From the NCBI GenBank assembly GCA_905182995.1, contig CAJJDP010000030.1, positions 128,747-192,746 on the forward strand: a DNA stretch of 64,000 nt, given 5' to 3'. Source of the stretch: Paramecium octaurelia. Lineage: Eukaryota; Ciliophora; Oligohymenophorea; Peniculida; Parameciidae. The notes below the pieces were generated by a model. The model made no database searches. It was not told the origin of the DNA and was given only the letters and a program-made list of their open reading frames with translations. Positions 12,131 through 24,434 of this stretch are shown piece after piece. Position numbers and translations under genes: made by a program. How positions within the stretch are numbered: the stretch's first letter is position 1; each line of letters opens with the position of its first letter.

Positions 12131-12183
12131 TTAAATATTTATGAGATATATAATTGTGATGCCATTTCATAGATATTTAATAA

Positions 12184-12726
12184 TCATGTATGATCAATTC
12201 CCTTTTCTTGATAATCTTCTTTTGAAAGCTGTTCCGTACAGAATATTCCCAAAACAAGTTGCCACTATCTCTAATAAAACTGGTAGCAAACTATAAATTC
12301 ATATATAATAGTGTACATAAATGCCGCCCAATAATACCATAATTCGTAGTAAGGCCATGCTCCTATAATAAACTCGCTGTAAACTATGATACCAACTGCA
12401 TGTAAACAGATAACTTATAGAAGTTACTTAACTTTTACTTAAAAAATTGCTGGTATCATAGAACATGGTAATTCCAGTTATAATGAATATCATTTCGATC
12501 CCAAGGCCAATCAATCCAATTATGATGCAAGAGACAATGGAATTATATGCTGAAGTGTATGCATCCGAATTGGTGTCATATGTTTTGAGTTGAAAATTAG
12601 CCAAGATGTTTTCTTTCTAATAGATGAGGAGTTGGATACAGCTCCATAATAAGCCATTAGCGATGTAATGAAATGACAGGAAACTAGAATAAATTTACTA
12701 GGTATCAATAATCCATTAATAGTCAT
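12184..12726 (-). CDS. TMEM107: TMEM107 homologue, ciliary transition-zone membrane protein
   Basis: TMEM107 belongs to the MKS module that gates entry to the cilium. Removing a 23-nt intron (GTATCCAAC...ATTAG) and a 25-nt intron (GTAAAAGTT...ATAAG) gives about 164 residues in the family layout. The first helix follows GLLIPSKFILVSCHF, then a Q/Y-rich loop, helix two IIIGLIGLGIEMIFIITG, the signature ITMFYDTSNFL, helix three IICLHAVGIIVYSEFIIGAW, then PYYELWYYWAAF and a fourth helix. Order and spacing match human TMEM107 (GLVPSRFL, GVSMFNST, ERWECTTYWYIF) as I recall it. It is the kind of gene expected in a ciliate. The next gene starts about 50 bp downstream. Confidence 0.8.
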
Positions 12727-12749
12727 TAAATTAATTTATACCCAAATAT

Positions 12750-15242
12750 TCAAATCAACTCATGAGCTGTTTCATCTTCTATTTATACATCATCATCTTT
12801 TTCAATCAAATCTTCATCAAACTTTTAATCTTATTATTCATTTTATTCTAAATCAATTGGTTAATATTGTTATTGTTATTATTATTGTTATTACTATTTT
12901 GGTTACCTTTATTAAATCTATTGGATCAACATCTAAATATAAATGATATTAAATTACTTCTTATTTCGACTATGGTATTTCACGCAATTCTGTTTTAGTA
13001 AAGAATTCTTTCACTTTCTCTTGATTATTGTAAAGCCAATATAATCCAAATAATATTCCTCCGATGACCAGCCAATCATATATCCAATTCTTATTGTTGG
13101 GACAAGTGAATCTCATTGAAATATGCTCAACTCCACCTTCACAAATATCTCCGGCAATCTTTCTATATCCACTGGATACTGTATAATATTCGTCACATTA
13201 GGCAGGCGGATCAATATTCAAAGTACCATTTATTGGAGTGCATTATTAATTAGTCATAACAAATCCTAAATCGCATTCATAATCCTCTTAGGAGCATTAA
13301 CATGGAGTAACACTCATAATTCGTTCCAATTATTCTGGATTGTAACAAGCAGCTTCTCTTCTTTTTCTCATATAAGTAACCTTTTTACCAAATAAACACT
13401 CTGGATTCACAAGGCCAGAAGGTGTCCACAATTCATAATCACTTCCAATTTCACCTGCTTTGTCTTATCCAATACAATTTCTTTGATGTAACTCGTCTAG
13501 ATCAATAGTTGCCAATAACCCCTACTCAGTTTTGATGCCATTAGATTCTAATTAAATAGCTCCATAAGCAATAAATCTAGTTCCTTTATTTTAAGGTTCA
13601 GTGATGATATTTTAAATTTCTGCCCTCTAATCCAATATATTGAATGGAGTCCATTCCATACCGCCGTTCCAAGAATATACTATCTGATTAGTAGTTTCTT
13701 GATCTCTAGCCATAACAATCAATCCTCCATGATTACTAATTTCGTAGATATATGATCCTTTTTTTATTTCAATCCAAGTCAACCCTCCATCTCTACTCAG
13801 ATAAGTATTAACTTAATCTTATCTATAACTCAAGTACTTTCCGATAGAACCAGTAGCAACAATAATACCTATGGAATTGGTTTGAGTGTAAATAGGTGCG
13901 AATTAATAAAATGCTTAACTAAGATGCAAATGTAATTAGCACTTATTGCAATTGATTGGTTTTCCATCAGCATCGACTGTTGGAGGCTAATAAAAATAGG
14001 AAATCAACATAATACCTTCAAGGCGACCCATGATCCTCCTTTATCGAAAGTAATCCTGGTTTGTTTGTATTTCTTTAGATCCTCATCTTTGAATCCATTT
14101 TATTAAGCATAAAAACCTTCTTCCATAGATTCAAACACTTAATTGGTGTAAATCTTAGCTTGATCTTCAGCATAGACATTAGCTAAATAAATTCCTTCCA
14201 ATCCTTACACTCTGTAGAACTCAGCACTGTTTTCCAACCTTGACACATTCTCCAATGATCTAGAGTATCTAGTACCAGTAGAATCACTAATATAAATAAC
14301 TCCCAAGGGAGATGATGGTTTGAGATGATTGACAACCATAAACACTTGGTTTTCTGAGGTATCCAATATGCTATAAGAATGTTCTAATAGTTTTGAATCT
14401 GCATCAATAACACTATATTTGTATTATCCTAATTCAGTGCCACTGACATATAGACTGACTTCTTATGTTGCTTAGGATGTGACTTTAGCAACAAATAAGA
14501 AAGACTCAGTGAGCATAAATTTGGAACCCGCTGGAACACTCAGAGTACGAGTTTGGAAAAAGTCATCACTATAGTATAGATTATAATCCATATTCCAACT
14601 GCTTATAGATTGATGTCCTTTGCCTTATGGTTCAAATGAAGCTAGAATTCGTTCCTTAGGAGTATATTTAGCCATTTCTTTGTTTTTAATACCCCAAGTA
14701 AATTGATTTACATAAGTCGCTATTGAATGCCATGTAATTCCTGTGTCTTAACTCAAGAGAAGTTCCTTATAAGAAACACAAGGTGTTCCTGCTAACAACT
14801 CATCTGATCCACATTATTTCCAAGCTGAAGCAATAATCCAATCTTTTTCAAGTGGATGGAATTGATATTCTCGCAACTATTTACCAGCATTGACAGCTGT
14901 TATTGTTTTACCACAATCAAGAGAAATCCAAGCTATTTGGTCTGTTCCTGTAAATAATATTAATTATTTATCAACAGGACTGGGAACCAAATTATTGACA
15001 ATTCCAATTCTCTCATCTGAATCTTCAAGTTATATGAGTGCCTTGCGATGAAATATCTCTGACATTTTAATCCATTGTCTACCACGATCATCGCTTCTAT
15101 ATACAGATCCTTTGGATGTGAGTGCTAACACTGTATCACTACACCAATGTATGTTGATCAAGGGGGCATCTATGTATGAGATCTAAACATCAATATTGGC
15201 AGCCAAACAATGCGTGATCAACATGAGAATAATGTGTCTCAT
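12750..15242 (-). CDS. VPS10: VPS10-domain sorting receptor (sortilin-like)
   Basis: A type I membrane receptor carrying cargo from the Golgi to endosomes, lysosomes or dense-core granules. MRHIILMLITHCLAANI is a signal peptide. The beta-propeller has Asp-box repeats such as YRSDDRGRQW and LSRDGGLTW. The cysteine-rich 10CC region is diagnostic: SDYELWTPSG, CLFGKKVTYMRKRREAACYN, TPCQCSQEDYECDLGF. A transmembrane helix (WLVIGGILFGLYWLY) precedes a cytosolic tail. The tail contains about ten consecutive glutamines, mostly TAA/TAG codons, and an acidic end (FDEDLIEKDDD, ETAHELI). At least two introns are seen (near 14000 and 12930). In Tetrahymena, sortilins deliver mucocyst proteins; a similar secretory-granule role here is inference. 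About 800 residues. Confidence 0.88.
12861..12900 (-). repeat. CAA/TAA/TAG run encoding polyglutamine in the VPS10 tail
   Basis: On the minus strand this is a run of TAA, TAG and CAA triplets, all glutamine in the ciliate code. It lies in frame within the VPS10 cytosolic tail just after a candidate intron ending near 12938. In the standard code it would be a string of stops. Confidence 0.75.
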
Positions 15243-15296
15243 TAACACGTTTTATTATTATTTTAATTAATTTGGATTTATTTATTAACTTCATAC

Positions 15297-17062
15297 TCAC
15301 AATTATGCCTAACACTATCCAGCACGTTTGCAATGGCAAGATGATCCTTTACTTAAGACAGTCTTCTTAATATCATCTAAACTGACTTTCTTTTCCTTCA
15401 ATTCCTCAGCACTTGGCATAACATTCAATCTTAATGCCTCTGAAATAATCATTTAAGCCTAAAATTAATTAAATATACAATACATTTGGAGTGTTCATAC
15501 TAGCAGATGCTACAACACGTCCTTTTCTGGCATAATAAGCAACAAACTTCTATTGACTTAAATCTCCATCCACAATGACTTCATCAAATCCTTAGCCAAC
15601 TCCACTATAAGCCAAAGTTCTATCCCATTATCTTGTCCAAAAGAATGGTACATCTGTCAAAGGTGTTGGTCTGCCTAAAATATTCAAAGCAGCAACATAT
15701 CTAATATTAAACAATTATGTTACCCTTATCTTACAGCTTCATTTTGATGTTCAATTCTAACATGTTCTCCAGTCACCCAATATGGATAACTTGAGATATC
15801 TCCTGATGCATAAACATTCTTGGCAGCTTTCAAGAACACATCTGTTTCAATACCACCATTTGGAGATATTTTTAATTAATCTTTAACCAACTTGTTATTT
15901 GGCTGAATTCCAGTTCCCAAAATGACTAAGTCAGCCTATAAAGATTTTCCATTAAGTAGATCCACTCTTTATACTTAACCTACTCCTCCAATTCTTTTGA
16001 CTCCAGCATTCAATTCAAACTCAACTCCATTAGCTTCGTGTAACTTCTATAATGATCCTCCAACCTCTTTACCGAGAACTCTTTCAAATGGTACTGTAGT
16101 GCTATCAACAACTGTAATATTGACTTGATCTTTCAATTCCTTTTTAATAGCTGAAGCTGTCTCCATACCAATAAATGAAGCACCAACAACTACTATATTT
16201 TTTGCTGTTTTAGCCTTGTCTCTTATTGATTATAAATCATTGAATTGTCTCAAAGTATGTACATTTGCTAAATTGACTCCATCCAATTGAGGTCTACGAG
16301 CAGTACCACCTGTGGCTAACAATAATTTATCATAATGGATTTTCTCCTTTCCTACTACAACATCTTAATTGTTAATATCTATTGATTCAACTGTAGTATT
16401 GGTCAACACATCTATTCCATACTATTCATAAAATTATTTGGGTCTTATTTACAAACCCTATTATTTAACCAAAAATGTCATCTTGCTCATAGGTGTTCTA
16501 TCGTAAGGCAATGAATCTTCAGCTGTGATAATAGTAATCTTTCCTCTGAATCCAGCCTAACGAAGTGTCTCAGCTGCACTCTAACCAGATACTCTGATAT
16601 ATTTAGTCAATAATGATACCCTCCTCCAACAATCACAACATGTGTAGGATCATCTCCTTTTGTTACCATATTCAATGTTCTTGGAGCATTTAATAATTAT
16701 TTCTCTACTCTTATAACTATTTATCCATTTTCTTATTTGACAGGGAATGTTTATAATCCTCTAAACATAGGTCCTTCGTCATGGACACCATCTTTAACTG
16801 AAAAACTGGCATTATGAAATGGACATTTGACCTTATCACCAACTAAGAATCCAGCAGAAAGTGGAGCTCCTACGTGTGGACATGAATTAGAAACACAATA
16901 GATCTGTCCATCCACTTTGCATACTAAAACAGCATCTTCCTTTTTTGGACCAACTTAGACTTCTCTCATTTCACCTTCATTGAGATTATCTTCAATTGAA
17001 ACTTCATAGGCATCATTAAGATTAAGAGTCTAATGTATTTGGATCTTTTACTTAAAAACCAT
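15297..17062 (-). CDS. AIFM3: Rieske-type AIF-like NAD(P)H oxidoreductase (AIFM3 type)
   Basis: A FAD-dependent oxidoreductase with an N-terminal Rieske 2Fe-2S domain. The Rieske ligands are both present: CPHVGAPL (first Cys/His pair) and CPFHNASF (second). The FAD-binding glycine motif (VIVGGGVSGQSAAETLRQAG) is split by a 26-nt intron. ITAEDSLPYDRTPMSK follows, then an NAD-binding region and a C-terminal dimerisation domain ending near SSCHCKRAG. The N-terminal sequence NLNEGEMREV also fits AIFM3. About 560 residues; no clear targeting peptide. The start ATG at 17062 and the first ~13 codons are duplicated in inverted orientation at 4304-4397. The reaction and partner in ciliates are unknown to me. 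Confidence 0.88.
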
Positions 17063-17116
17063 ATCTTATTAATGGAAGAGAGATTAAAGTGACTGCTAAA
17101 CGTTATGTACGTTATG
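17023..17116 (-). repeat. source copy of the 94-bp dispersed segment
   Basis: Covers about 54 bp upstream of the AIFM3-type start codon plus the ATG and first ~13 codons. It is the exact reverse complement of 4304-4397. The coding frame continues naturally here (NLNDAYEVSIED), whereas the other copy diverges, so this is probably the original. Confidence 0.85.
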
Positions 17117-17224
17117 GAACTACTAATGGAGTGCGTCTAAGAGTTAAAGCAATTGCTGAGGAAAATATCTTTCTCATAAATTTAATTAAAATTGTATAAA
17201 CTTAGTATATAATATTAAAATGAC

Positions 17225-19480
17225 TCAGGATTATGCTAAACTATACAACTAAATATTGCAATCGTTCTTATTTCCACTACTCAATATATCAATCTTATCA
17301 GTGATACTATCTCTAATAGCCAATACTCCTCCAAATGGATGACAATCGTGTAAAGATTTCAGTTGAGTTGTGATCATAGGTTATGGACTAATTGTTAATT
17401 AAATTAAATACTTGTCGTTCAATAAAGTCTTGCCATTGAATATTTTGAAGGTGCCATCAAAACTTACAGTACCAACGAAGCTGTTTTTTATGCATTCATA
17501 TTCATTCTATGGTTACTTCTTTCTTCGTGGTGATCCACATAAGGGAATCGAAGTCTGCAGTTAAGTCTTCTATTATGGATTCTGTTCCTCTTCTAATTAG
17601 AAGTTGATTATTCTGAAACACCACCCAGCATAGTTTTTAACTTGTTTAATCATGGTTCCATCCATAAAGTCCCAAACCTTTAATTCCCCTGAAGCACTAC
17701 TACTATAGAGAATGCTTCCTCCACCATAAGCTAAACTAGTGACTTCAGTTGGATGAGCATCCGACAAACTCATTGACAATTATAATTTTTCAAACACATT
17801 ATTTGTGTAGGTCTATCTGTATACTTTAATGTTTCTGTCCTTTCCACCAGATGCAATATATTGATCTCCAAGTAATGTCATACATGTAATAGAATCTCTA
17901 TGCTCAAAATACTTTTTTTATTGATCATTCGAAGTATTCCATTAAAGCAATCTATTATCACCTTGTGCACAACTAAATATTGTAGTGGCATCTTCTAAAC
18001 AAACTATAGAATTTATTTAACCATTATGAATTCTATCAATTGACTTAAGTACTTCAAATCCTTGATTCAAAATACAAATATCTTTAAATAAACCAACAAT
18101 CAAAAAAGAAGAGCCATCCTTTCTTACTTAAACGGCCAATGATGTCACATCACTCTTAAATTATATTTCCTTAAACAATTCATAAACTCTATATCTGTAT
18201 ATTTTGACCGTTCTATCATTTGAACCTGTAGCAATAAAATCATCATCAAATTGTACCATACAATTAATACCCTACTTATGCGTTGTTTTGATTGTCTTCA
18301 CAAACGAGATGGATGCTAGTGGATCTGATATAATTAACTGAGTTGTTTATCTCAATCTATGTTTTAATTGCATTTCTCTTACTTCATCCTCATCTTCTTC
18401 TAATTTAGTTAACTACTTTAATGTTTTAGTGCTCTATTCCTTAATGATAGTTTCCAAGTATTTAGTACCTTTTGGAGAGGCCAGTTATTGCTTTAAACTT
18501 ATATTTTCCTTGTTCATTTTAATCATTTAACTTTTGTAGCCTGGAGACATGAAATCTACTTAAGTTAAAGAGTGATAGCACTTATCTATTAACTCCTGCA
18601 TTCCATTATATGTTTATTAGGCTAATCCTTAATTTTTATAACAAGGTCTACTGTTTAACAATACTTTATAATCATTCACCAACTCATTTAATACTTAATT
18701 ATCACTTTGTTTCAATGCCATATTACTGAAAAGTGAATATCCTGACTTTTGAGATTCTCCCTCCTCAACATTCAAATTTTATTACTATAGCGCTCTCTAA
18801 AACTAGCCATTAGCCTTGCTGACCAGAGGTATTATATTCTACATTAATTTTCTTAGATTAAATTGATTTTAATCGCTTTTCTTATTAGAAGCTTGCTGGT
18901 CTTATAACTTGCTAACTTCGCTTAAGAAATTATCATAATCGTTATTGTAATCCTTATTTTTCTCCAAGTAATAGTCAGATACTAATTTTTCCAAAATAGT
19001 TCCCATATCCATAAGATCTTGCAAATAATTTTTATATGGAGCCATAAATTCAGCTTTGACTTTATTAATCATTTCTGTAAATTTAGTTATTAATCCATCA
19101 AAATCATTGTTAATCAATTATTCCTAATTTTTGATATATGTTTTAAAGCTTGCTTGATGAGCCTAGGTAGATAGCACTATTTGATTCAATTCTTTTTAAG
19201 GTTCGTCTCCCAATCTGCCTGACACACTTTGCCTTCTACAAAGTACCATTAAGTCATTCCATCCAATGATATGTTCTTTATGTTTAGCTAAATGTTGTTG
19301 ATGCTAAGTTTCAAAGAGACATTCAGAACAAAATGAAATTGATTATGTACAAGTCGTACATAAACAAACGTGGGAGATGTTAAATGAAGGATGTGATGGA
19401 CAAGGAAGGGTTCCTTGGCTGGCCAAATTAATTTGGGTTTTTGATCGTAAAGTAGCAAAACTTGATCTTGTTTTATTCAT
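17225..19480 (-). CDS. B-box, coiled-coil and WD40-repeat protein
   Basis: The N-terminal ~70 residues hold a B-box-like zinc module: CPSHPSFNISHVCLCTTC, FCSECLFETQHQQH and HKEHIIGW. A long helical region follows (TKFTEMINKVKAEFMAPYKN, KLVSDYYLEKNKDY). The C-terminal half has about six WD repeats, with motifs such as DDFIATGSNDRTVKIYRY, GDQYIASGGKDRNIKVYR and YSSSASGELKVWDF. It ends ...NDCNIQLYSLAQS. About 740 residues. The ATG at 19480 (MNKTRSSFATL) is preferred; a longer open frame upstream starts only with TTG. No RING is visible, so this is not a standard TRIM ligase. It is probably a scaffold, but its partner and role are unknown. Confidence 0.7.
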
Positions 19481-19689
19481 ATTTTCCGTTAATAAATTAA
19501 TAATTAACTTTTTCGATGTAATTCTGATTGGTTTTATGAAAAATTCATGATTAATATTCTGGGAGAATAACAAAAGGAGGATGCAATTTATTTTGGATCA
19601 CTTTTCCTGCATTGTATATCAGAATTTAACTCAAAGAATAAATCAAAGACTAATTTTGTAAAATTAATATTTCATTATTATAATTATTT

Positions 19690-20015
19690 ATGGGTTATTT
19701 TGATTTAATTAATCAACCATTAAATGAGTTTGGAGAGGAATTAACAAGTAATTTTATTGATCCAGCTAAGGACTTAAGACAGACATTGTGACCAACTTAA
19801 AGCCTGAGTCAAGATTTAATCTTTTGGTTGGACTCTCGGTTGCTAATTTGGCTATTGGAGTAGCCGTCAAAGGAATTAAATCAAGACCCCTTCAAACCGG
19901 CTTCATTAGTTTCTTTGGATTCGGTTTAATTATGTATCCAGAGTTATACTTCGGTTTGCTCAGACAAAAAAAGGTGTAGCAATAAATAACACATCATTTT
20001 ATTAAGAGAGATTGA
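19690..20015 (+). CDS. small membrane protein of unknown function
   Basis: A protein of about 100 residues with one 23-nt intron (GTAATTTTATTG...CTAAG). The exons join as NEFGEELT / RLKTDIVTNLKPESRFN, leading into two transmembrane helices: LLVGLSVANLAIGVAVKG and GFISFFGFGLIMYPELYFG. It then ends in a basic segment (LLRQKKV) and a short polar tail before the TGA at 20013-20015. I do not recognise the family. The two-helix hairpin with a polar N-terminus would fit a mitochondrial inner-membrane or ER protein, but nothing fixes this. It converges on the next minus-strand gene with under 30 bp between stops. Confidence 0.6.
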
Positions 20016-20042
20016 ATTATTAAAAAATGCAAAATATGATCT

Positions 20043-20519
20043 TCAAGTCTTTCTTCTTTTAAATTTTTCTTGGTACTTCATTTATTTTACCTTGTTTAAT
20101 AAATCTACCTTAGAGGTAATCCTTCTTCTATTCGAACACCTTTTGATTTTGGTTGGGATTAGCAATTTTACTTGATCCTCAGTAATCAATTCCACAGACA
20201 AATCAGAAAAAGTATTTTGATATTCCTTTTGGAGCGGACTCAAGCTGTTTTCATTTAATCTCCTATTAACTCTTCTGTCCATAAACATATTATCACTCTT
20301 ATTAAGGTAAATCCAATCCTACGTTTATATTTAACCAACCGTTTGCAAAGGGCGAGAAGAATATTCATCTGAATACGAGGAAATTGAACTCACAGAATCT
20401 AACATCGGTCTTGGATGCTCAAAAATTGGCTTTTTAATTGAGTTGCATTCACTTTCTTCACCACAATTATTTTACTTTTGTTTGGATGCAATTGATAAAC
20501 ATTAACATGCACACCCCAT
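20043..20519 (-). CDS. small basic protein with N-terminal MGCAC lipidation motif
   Basis: An unrecognised protein of about 158 residues, apparently intronless. It begins MGCACQCLS: glycine at position 2 followed by cysteines, the pattern of proteins that are N-myristoylated and then S-acylated. A serine-rich middle (SVSSISSYSDEYSSR) and a highly basic C-terminus (IKRCSNRRR, KYQEKFKRRKT) follow. These features predict membrane attachment, perhaps at the plasma or ciliary membrane, but no enzymatic domain is visible. The start at 20519 is chosen because it is the first ATG and produces the lipidation signal. Confidence 0.6.
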
Positions 20520-21036
20520 TTAATTAAATTAATATCATAAACCAATCTGATTTATTTCTAATTTAATTTTTTATAAAAAAGATAAAGAACAAATTGTAAG
20601 TTAAATTAATAAAATGTAAAATTTGCTTTTATTACCTATAATACCAATCCCAATTTAAGAATATCTTATTCAAACTTAAGATAATATATTTTAAAAGAAA
20701 ACTTTAAAATTGAAAATCAGAATGCGTTAGTTATTCCAATTCTTAATTTTATTTAATTGATATAAACTTAATCTGACTCAGATCTTCTTAGTATTTAGCA
20801 AAAATAGAATTTAAAACCATTTATAAAGTATTATATTTAAGTTCTTCTTTTGAAAATCATAAAAAATAAATTTTCTTAATATAAAGATTCCATTTCCAAG
20901 CTAATTATAATTTTTCATTTACTCAAATAATTTTCTTTGAAATAAGTATAGGTCTAGTTGTGAAGTGAAGAAATTATGTTTTAATAATAATTAAAAAGTA
21001 ATATATTAATTTTCCCCACTAAAATATTAAATAAAA
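20520..21036. other. intergenic region
   Basis: 517 bp, very AT-rich. A plus-strand ATG at about 20614 opens a 48-codon frame with no recognisable content. Otherwise nothing is seen. Confidence 0.55.
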
Positions 21037-23285
21037 TCAATCTACTAGATTGTGAGCTAATTTAAATTATTGTTATTCATATTAGTGTTATTCTTAGAGC
21101 CTTTGAATTCTTTATTGGGCTTTTTATCTCTCTAAGCTTTAAAGCTTTTCTAATTTAGCCCTATTTTCAGATTTACAATTTCTCAATTTATCATCTCTTC
21201 TATTTTCATTTGCTTACTCCTCCATAAAGACTCTCATAATCTCCTGGTTTTATCTTTAAATTATTTAGTTTAACTCAAATAACACTTCTGGACTTGGTGG
21301 CTCAGCTGGTTTTGATTGGACTATTTCTTATTTTTTAGTTCTTTTTGGAGATTTTTTGTGTTCTTAATCATTATAATAAATTATTTACATTATTGTTAAT
21401 CTGGTTATTATTGTAATTATGCTTATTCTATAGTTTTTAATTGATTATTCTATAATTCTTATAATTATGGGGAGGATGAATTAATTTCAGGAAGTTTATC
21501 TTAGCCTTTGGATGATCTTACAGTACTAAAAGGCTTAGTTTAAGTCATTAGTTTTTTATTACTTTTATTAATTGATTAAGATTGGGATTTTCTGGCAAAA
21601 TTTTATTATTCATCTTAAGGTTATGACTTAAGATCAGTGGTCGTAATACCAAATTGCTTTTGAATTTCAGAAGGAGGAATTTTTCCTTCTCTAATTTTCT
21701 CTAGCTTCAATAAAAGATCTCTTTTTTGTTTATCAATTTCCCTTCTCATATTTTATCTTTATAATAGCAATTATTCTAAATCTTCTTATATTTTATCAGC
21801 TCTTTCCATTTTCTCATTTAATTTTTCTTATAATTTCATTCTATCGTACTCTTATTTTTTCATAATTCTTTCAACATTATCTCTTTTGTCAATTCTCTTT
21901 AATGTATCTTGATTTCTTTTATCCGTAATTTAAATAGATCTTTCAAATTAAATTTTTTATAAATTATCATCTTTATCTTAAAACTTTTTCAAGAATTCAT
22001 CAATTCTCTCTTTTTATCTTTACTCATTTTATAATAATACTTGATGTCTTTATTATTCTTTTTCATGTTCTTCTTACCTCTTCTTTTCCTTCTCTCTTTC
22101 TTATTCTTTTTCTAATTATTTTCTTCTTTCTTCAGCCTCATCGATTTTTTTTAAGTACTCCTTTTTTTTCTCTAATTCCATTTATTCATTTTATTCAATT
22201 ACTTTTCTTATCATTTCAGCATGTTACTCAGCTTCAATTTTTTACTGTTCTAATTTTTTTCTCTTTTCTTCCTCAAACTATAATCTTTTTTGTTCACTTA
22301 TTTATAATTTTTTTTCAACATCTTCCTTCACTCTTAAAACTTCCTATTCATTTCTCTCTTTGGCTTATCTAATTCTTTCTTCATTTTCAATTCTTGCCTT
22401 TTCAGCCTCTTACTTTTTCTTTTCTTTTTGTTCTTCCATCATTTTTTTCCTTTACTCAGCCTTTTCATCCATTTCTTATTTTCTTTTTTCTAATGCTTCC
22501 AATTATAATCTAATGTTTTCCTCATTTAATTTTCTTAGTTTTTCTTACTAAGCCTTCTTTTCATCCTCTTTTCTTTTGTTTTCTTCTTCTCTTAATCTTT
22601 GTTTTAATTCCTCTTATTTTATGCGTTCTTGTTCCTTAGATTCAAGTAATTTCATTCTTTCCTTCAATGCTTATTCTTCTTGTTCTTTTTTTTATTATTT
22701 CTGCAACTCCTTTTATTTCTTGATTTCTTCCTATTAGGCTCTTTTCTTCTCCAGTTCTAATTCTCTCTATTTCTACTTCGTCCTCTCATCCTGCATCTTC
22801 TTTTCATTTTATTCCTTAATCTCTTATAATTTCAATTCAAACTCCAGCATATTTTCAATCTCTTTTTGCTATTTCTTCTTAATTTTCTCAATTTATTACT
22901 TCTCTTTCTCAATCAAAGATGAAGCATCCTATTAGGAATATTTAGAAATCATTTTGCTCTTGCCTAATCCATCCTGACTCCACAATCCTAATTATAATTG
23001 TTACACTATTTTACCTGTCTTTTCATCCTCCAAAACTATATGTCTTTATTTAATAAGATCTCTGTATTTTTCTTCCCTCTTCTCTTCGAAATGCTTATAA
23101 TAGGTCTCAATTCCTTTAGCATCCAAATTTGATAGTCTGTACTTTTTTTGATACTCCTCGAATGAAACTTTAACAATCTCGCTAGGACTAATGCCTTCTC
23201 TTCTACAAGCCTCCAAAGATCTAGGCGTATTAACTTCAGGAGCATTGGGCTAATGAAAACCGAAATCTTGTAGGGACACTTTCAT
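21037..23285 (-). CDS. long charged coiled-coil protein
   Basis: About 735 residues, read almost without interruption in the ciliate code. The N-terminal ~110 residues are mixed (MKVSLQDFGFHQPNAPEV, then YRLSNLDAKGIETYYKHFEE). Next come about 430 residues of nearly pure K/E/Q/R heptad-like sequence (KEQEEQALKERMKLLESKEQ, RKKMMEEQKEKKKQEAEKAR). A low-complexity S/Q/P segment and a short terminal coiled coil (KLEKLQSLERQKAQQRIQRL) close it. Such proteins in ciliates are often basal-body or cortical cytoskeleton components; that is inference. Its start lies 24 bp from the stop of the methionine aminopeptidase gene, on the same strand. Confidence 0.75.
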
Positions 23286-23308
23286 TAAAATAATTATTAA
23301 AATATAAG

Positions 23309-24423
23309 TCATATACCAGTCTCATCCTCTCTCTTTGTCAAAACCTCATACCCCTTTTCCGTTATTAAAACCATGTGTTCCCATTGAGCTACGCTATACA
23401 AAGTTTGCAATACCACTAGGATTATCTGGAGACACAACAGTAAAATTATCCTTCCACATTGAATATTAATCATGACGCATCAAGAGAACAGGTTCAATCG
23501 TAAATACATTCCCTGGAACCATCACTCCTGGATAATCATTGACTACATATATGTATTCAATATTAAATTACAATTATGGATTATCATTGGAGGCATATGC
23601 ATCAATTCACCTATGCCATGTCCTGTAAATAATTCACAAACTGTGAAACCTTCATCTGCAGCTACTTCTTCAACGATATCTCCAATTTTACTGAACTTCT
23701 CTCCTGGCTTACAAATTTTAATCGCTTCATAAAGAGCCTATTCTATTTGTGCAAATAATTTATTACTTTTTAAGTTGTATTAATTAATTTAGTAATTTTT
23801 GGATTCATTTCAGGAACCTATGCCATAACACTAGTATCTCCATGCACTCCATCATAAAATATAGTCACATCAATATTTAAGGAATCCCCAAAATCCAAAG
23901 GTCTAAGATTCGGTATTCCATGACAACACACTTCATTTACTGATGTGCAAACACTCTTAGGAAAACCCTTGAATCCTATTGGCGAAGGATATGCATTTTA
24001 GGAAATTATAAATTCATGAACTATCTTATCCAAATCATCTGTTGTCATTCCCTATTTCACCGATTTTTATGCCACATGGGCAGTTTATGCTGCAATTTAT
24101 GCTGCCTTTTTCAATTCTATTTTTAAATCGTGTTTTTTACTTTGGATCATATCTTAATTATGAACCACAGGAGCTCCTTCATATATCCCGTAAACAGGCT
24201 TGGTCTCACCTATTAAACTCAATTGTTCTCATACTTAGATAGCTTGGTTTTTGAATATGTGAAGGTACTGCCCTGGCTGGAACTACGCCATATTGACCCT
24301 AAGTAAATTCATAATTTTTACCTCTATGATTGGCTTGTTAAAGTACTCAATATGGCTTCTTTTTGTTTGTTTCAATCTTGTTATTTGACGAAAATGATAT
24401 TATTTCCCAATTCTCGACAACAT
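23309..24423 (-). CDS. METAP1D: methionine aminopeptidase, mitochondrial MAP1D type
   Basis: Removes initiator methionine from organelle-made or imported proteins. After several 22-26 nt introns the type I signature appears. It runs KPSYL (KPDYV in family), the block [20 protein letters not shown] then [20 protein letters not shown], metal ligands in [17 protein letters not shown], the histidine in [10 protein letters not shown], glutamate in FTIEPVLL and the final [34 protein letters not shown] in human MAP1D is very close. The leader [19 protein letters not shown] is arginine/lysine-rich with no acidic residue, as in a mitochondrial presequence. An ATG 36 bp further upstream (24459) is an alternative start. 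It is divergent from the gene at 24435, so the two 5' ends almost touch. Confidence 0.9.
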
Positions 24424-24434
24424 GAATTAATTTT

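Noticed and set aside
12165..12165. Alternative start for the RBR gene (MASQLYIS...)
   Set aside because: That frame runs to a TGA without joining the conserved frame. The ATG at 12130 is in phase with it.
12861..12900. Triplet repeat as a possible noncoding microsatellite or IES remnant
   Set aside because: It is in frame with the VPS10 tail and flanked by coding sequence, so a polyQ tract is the simpler reading.
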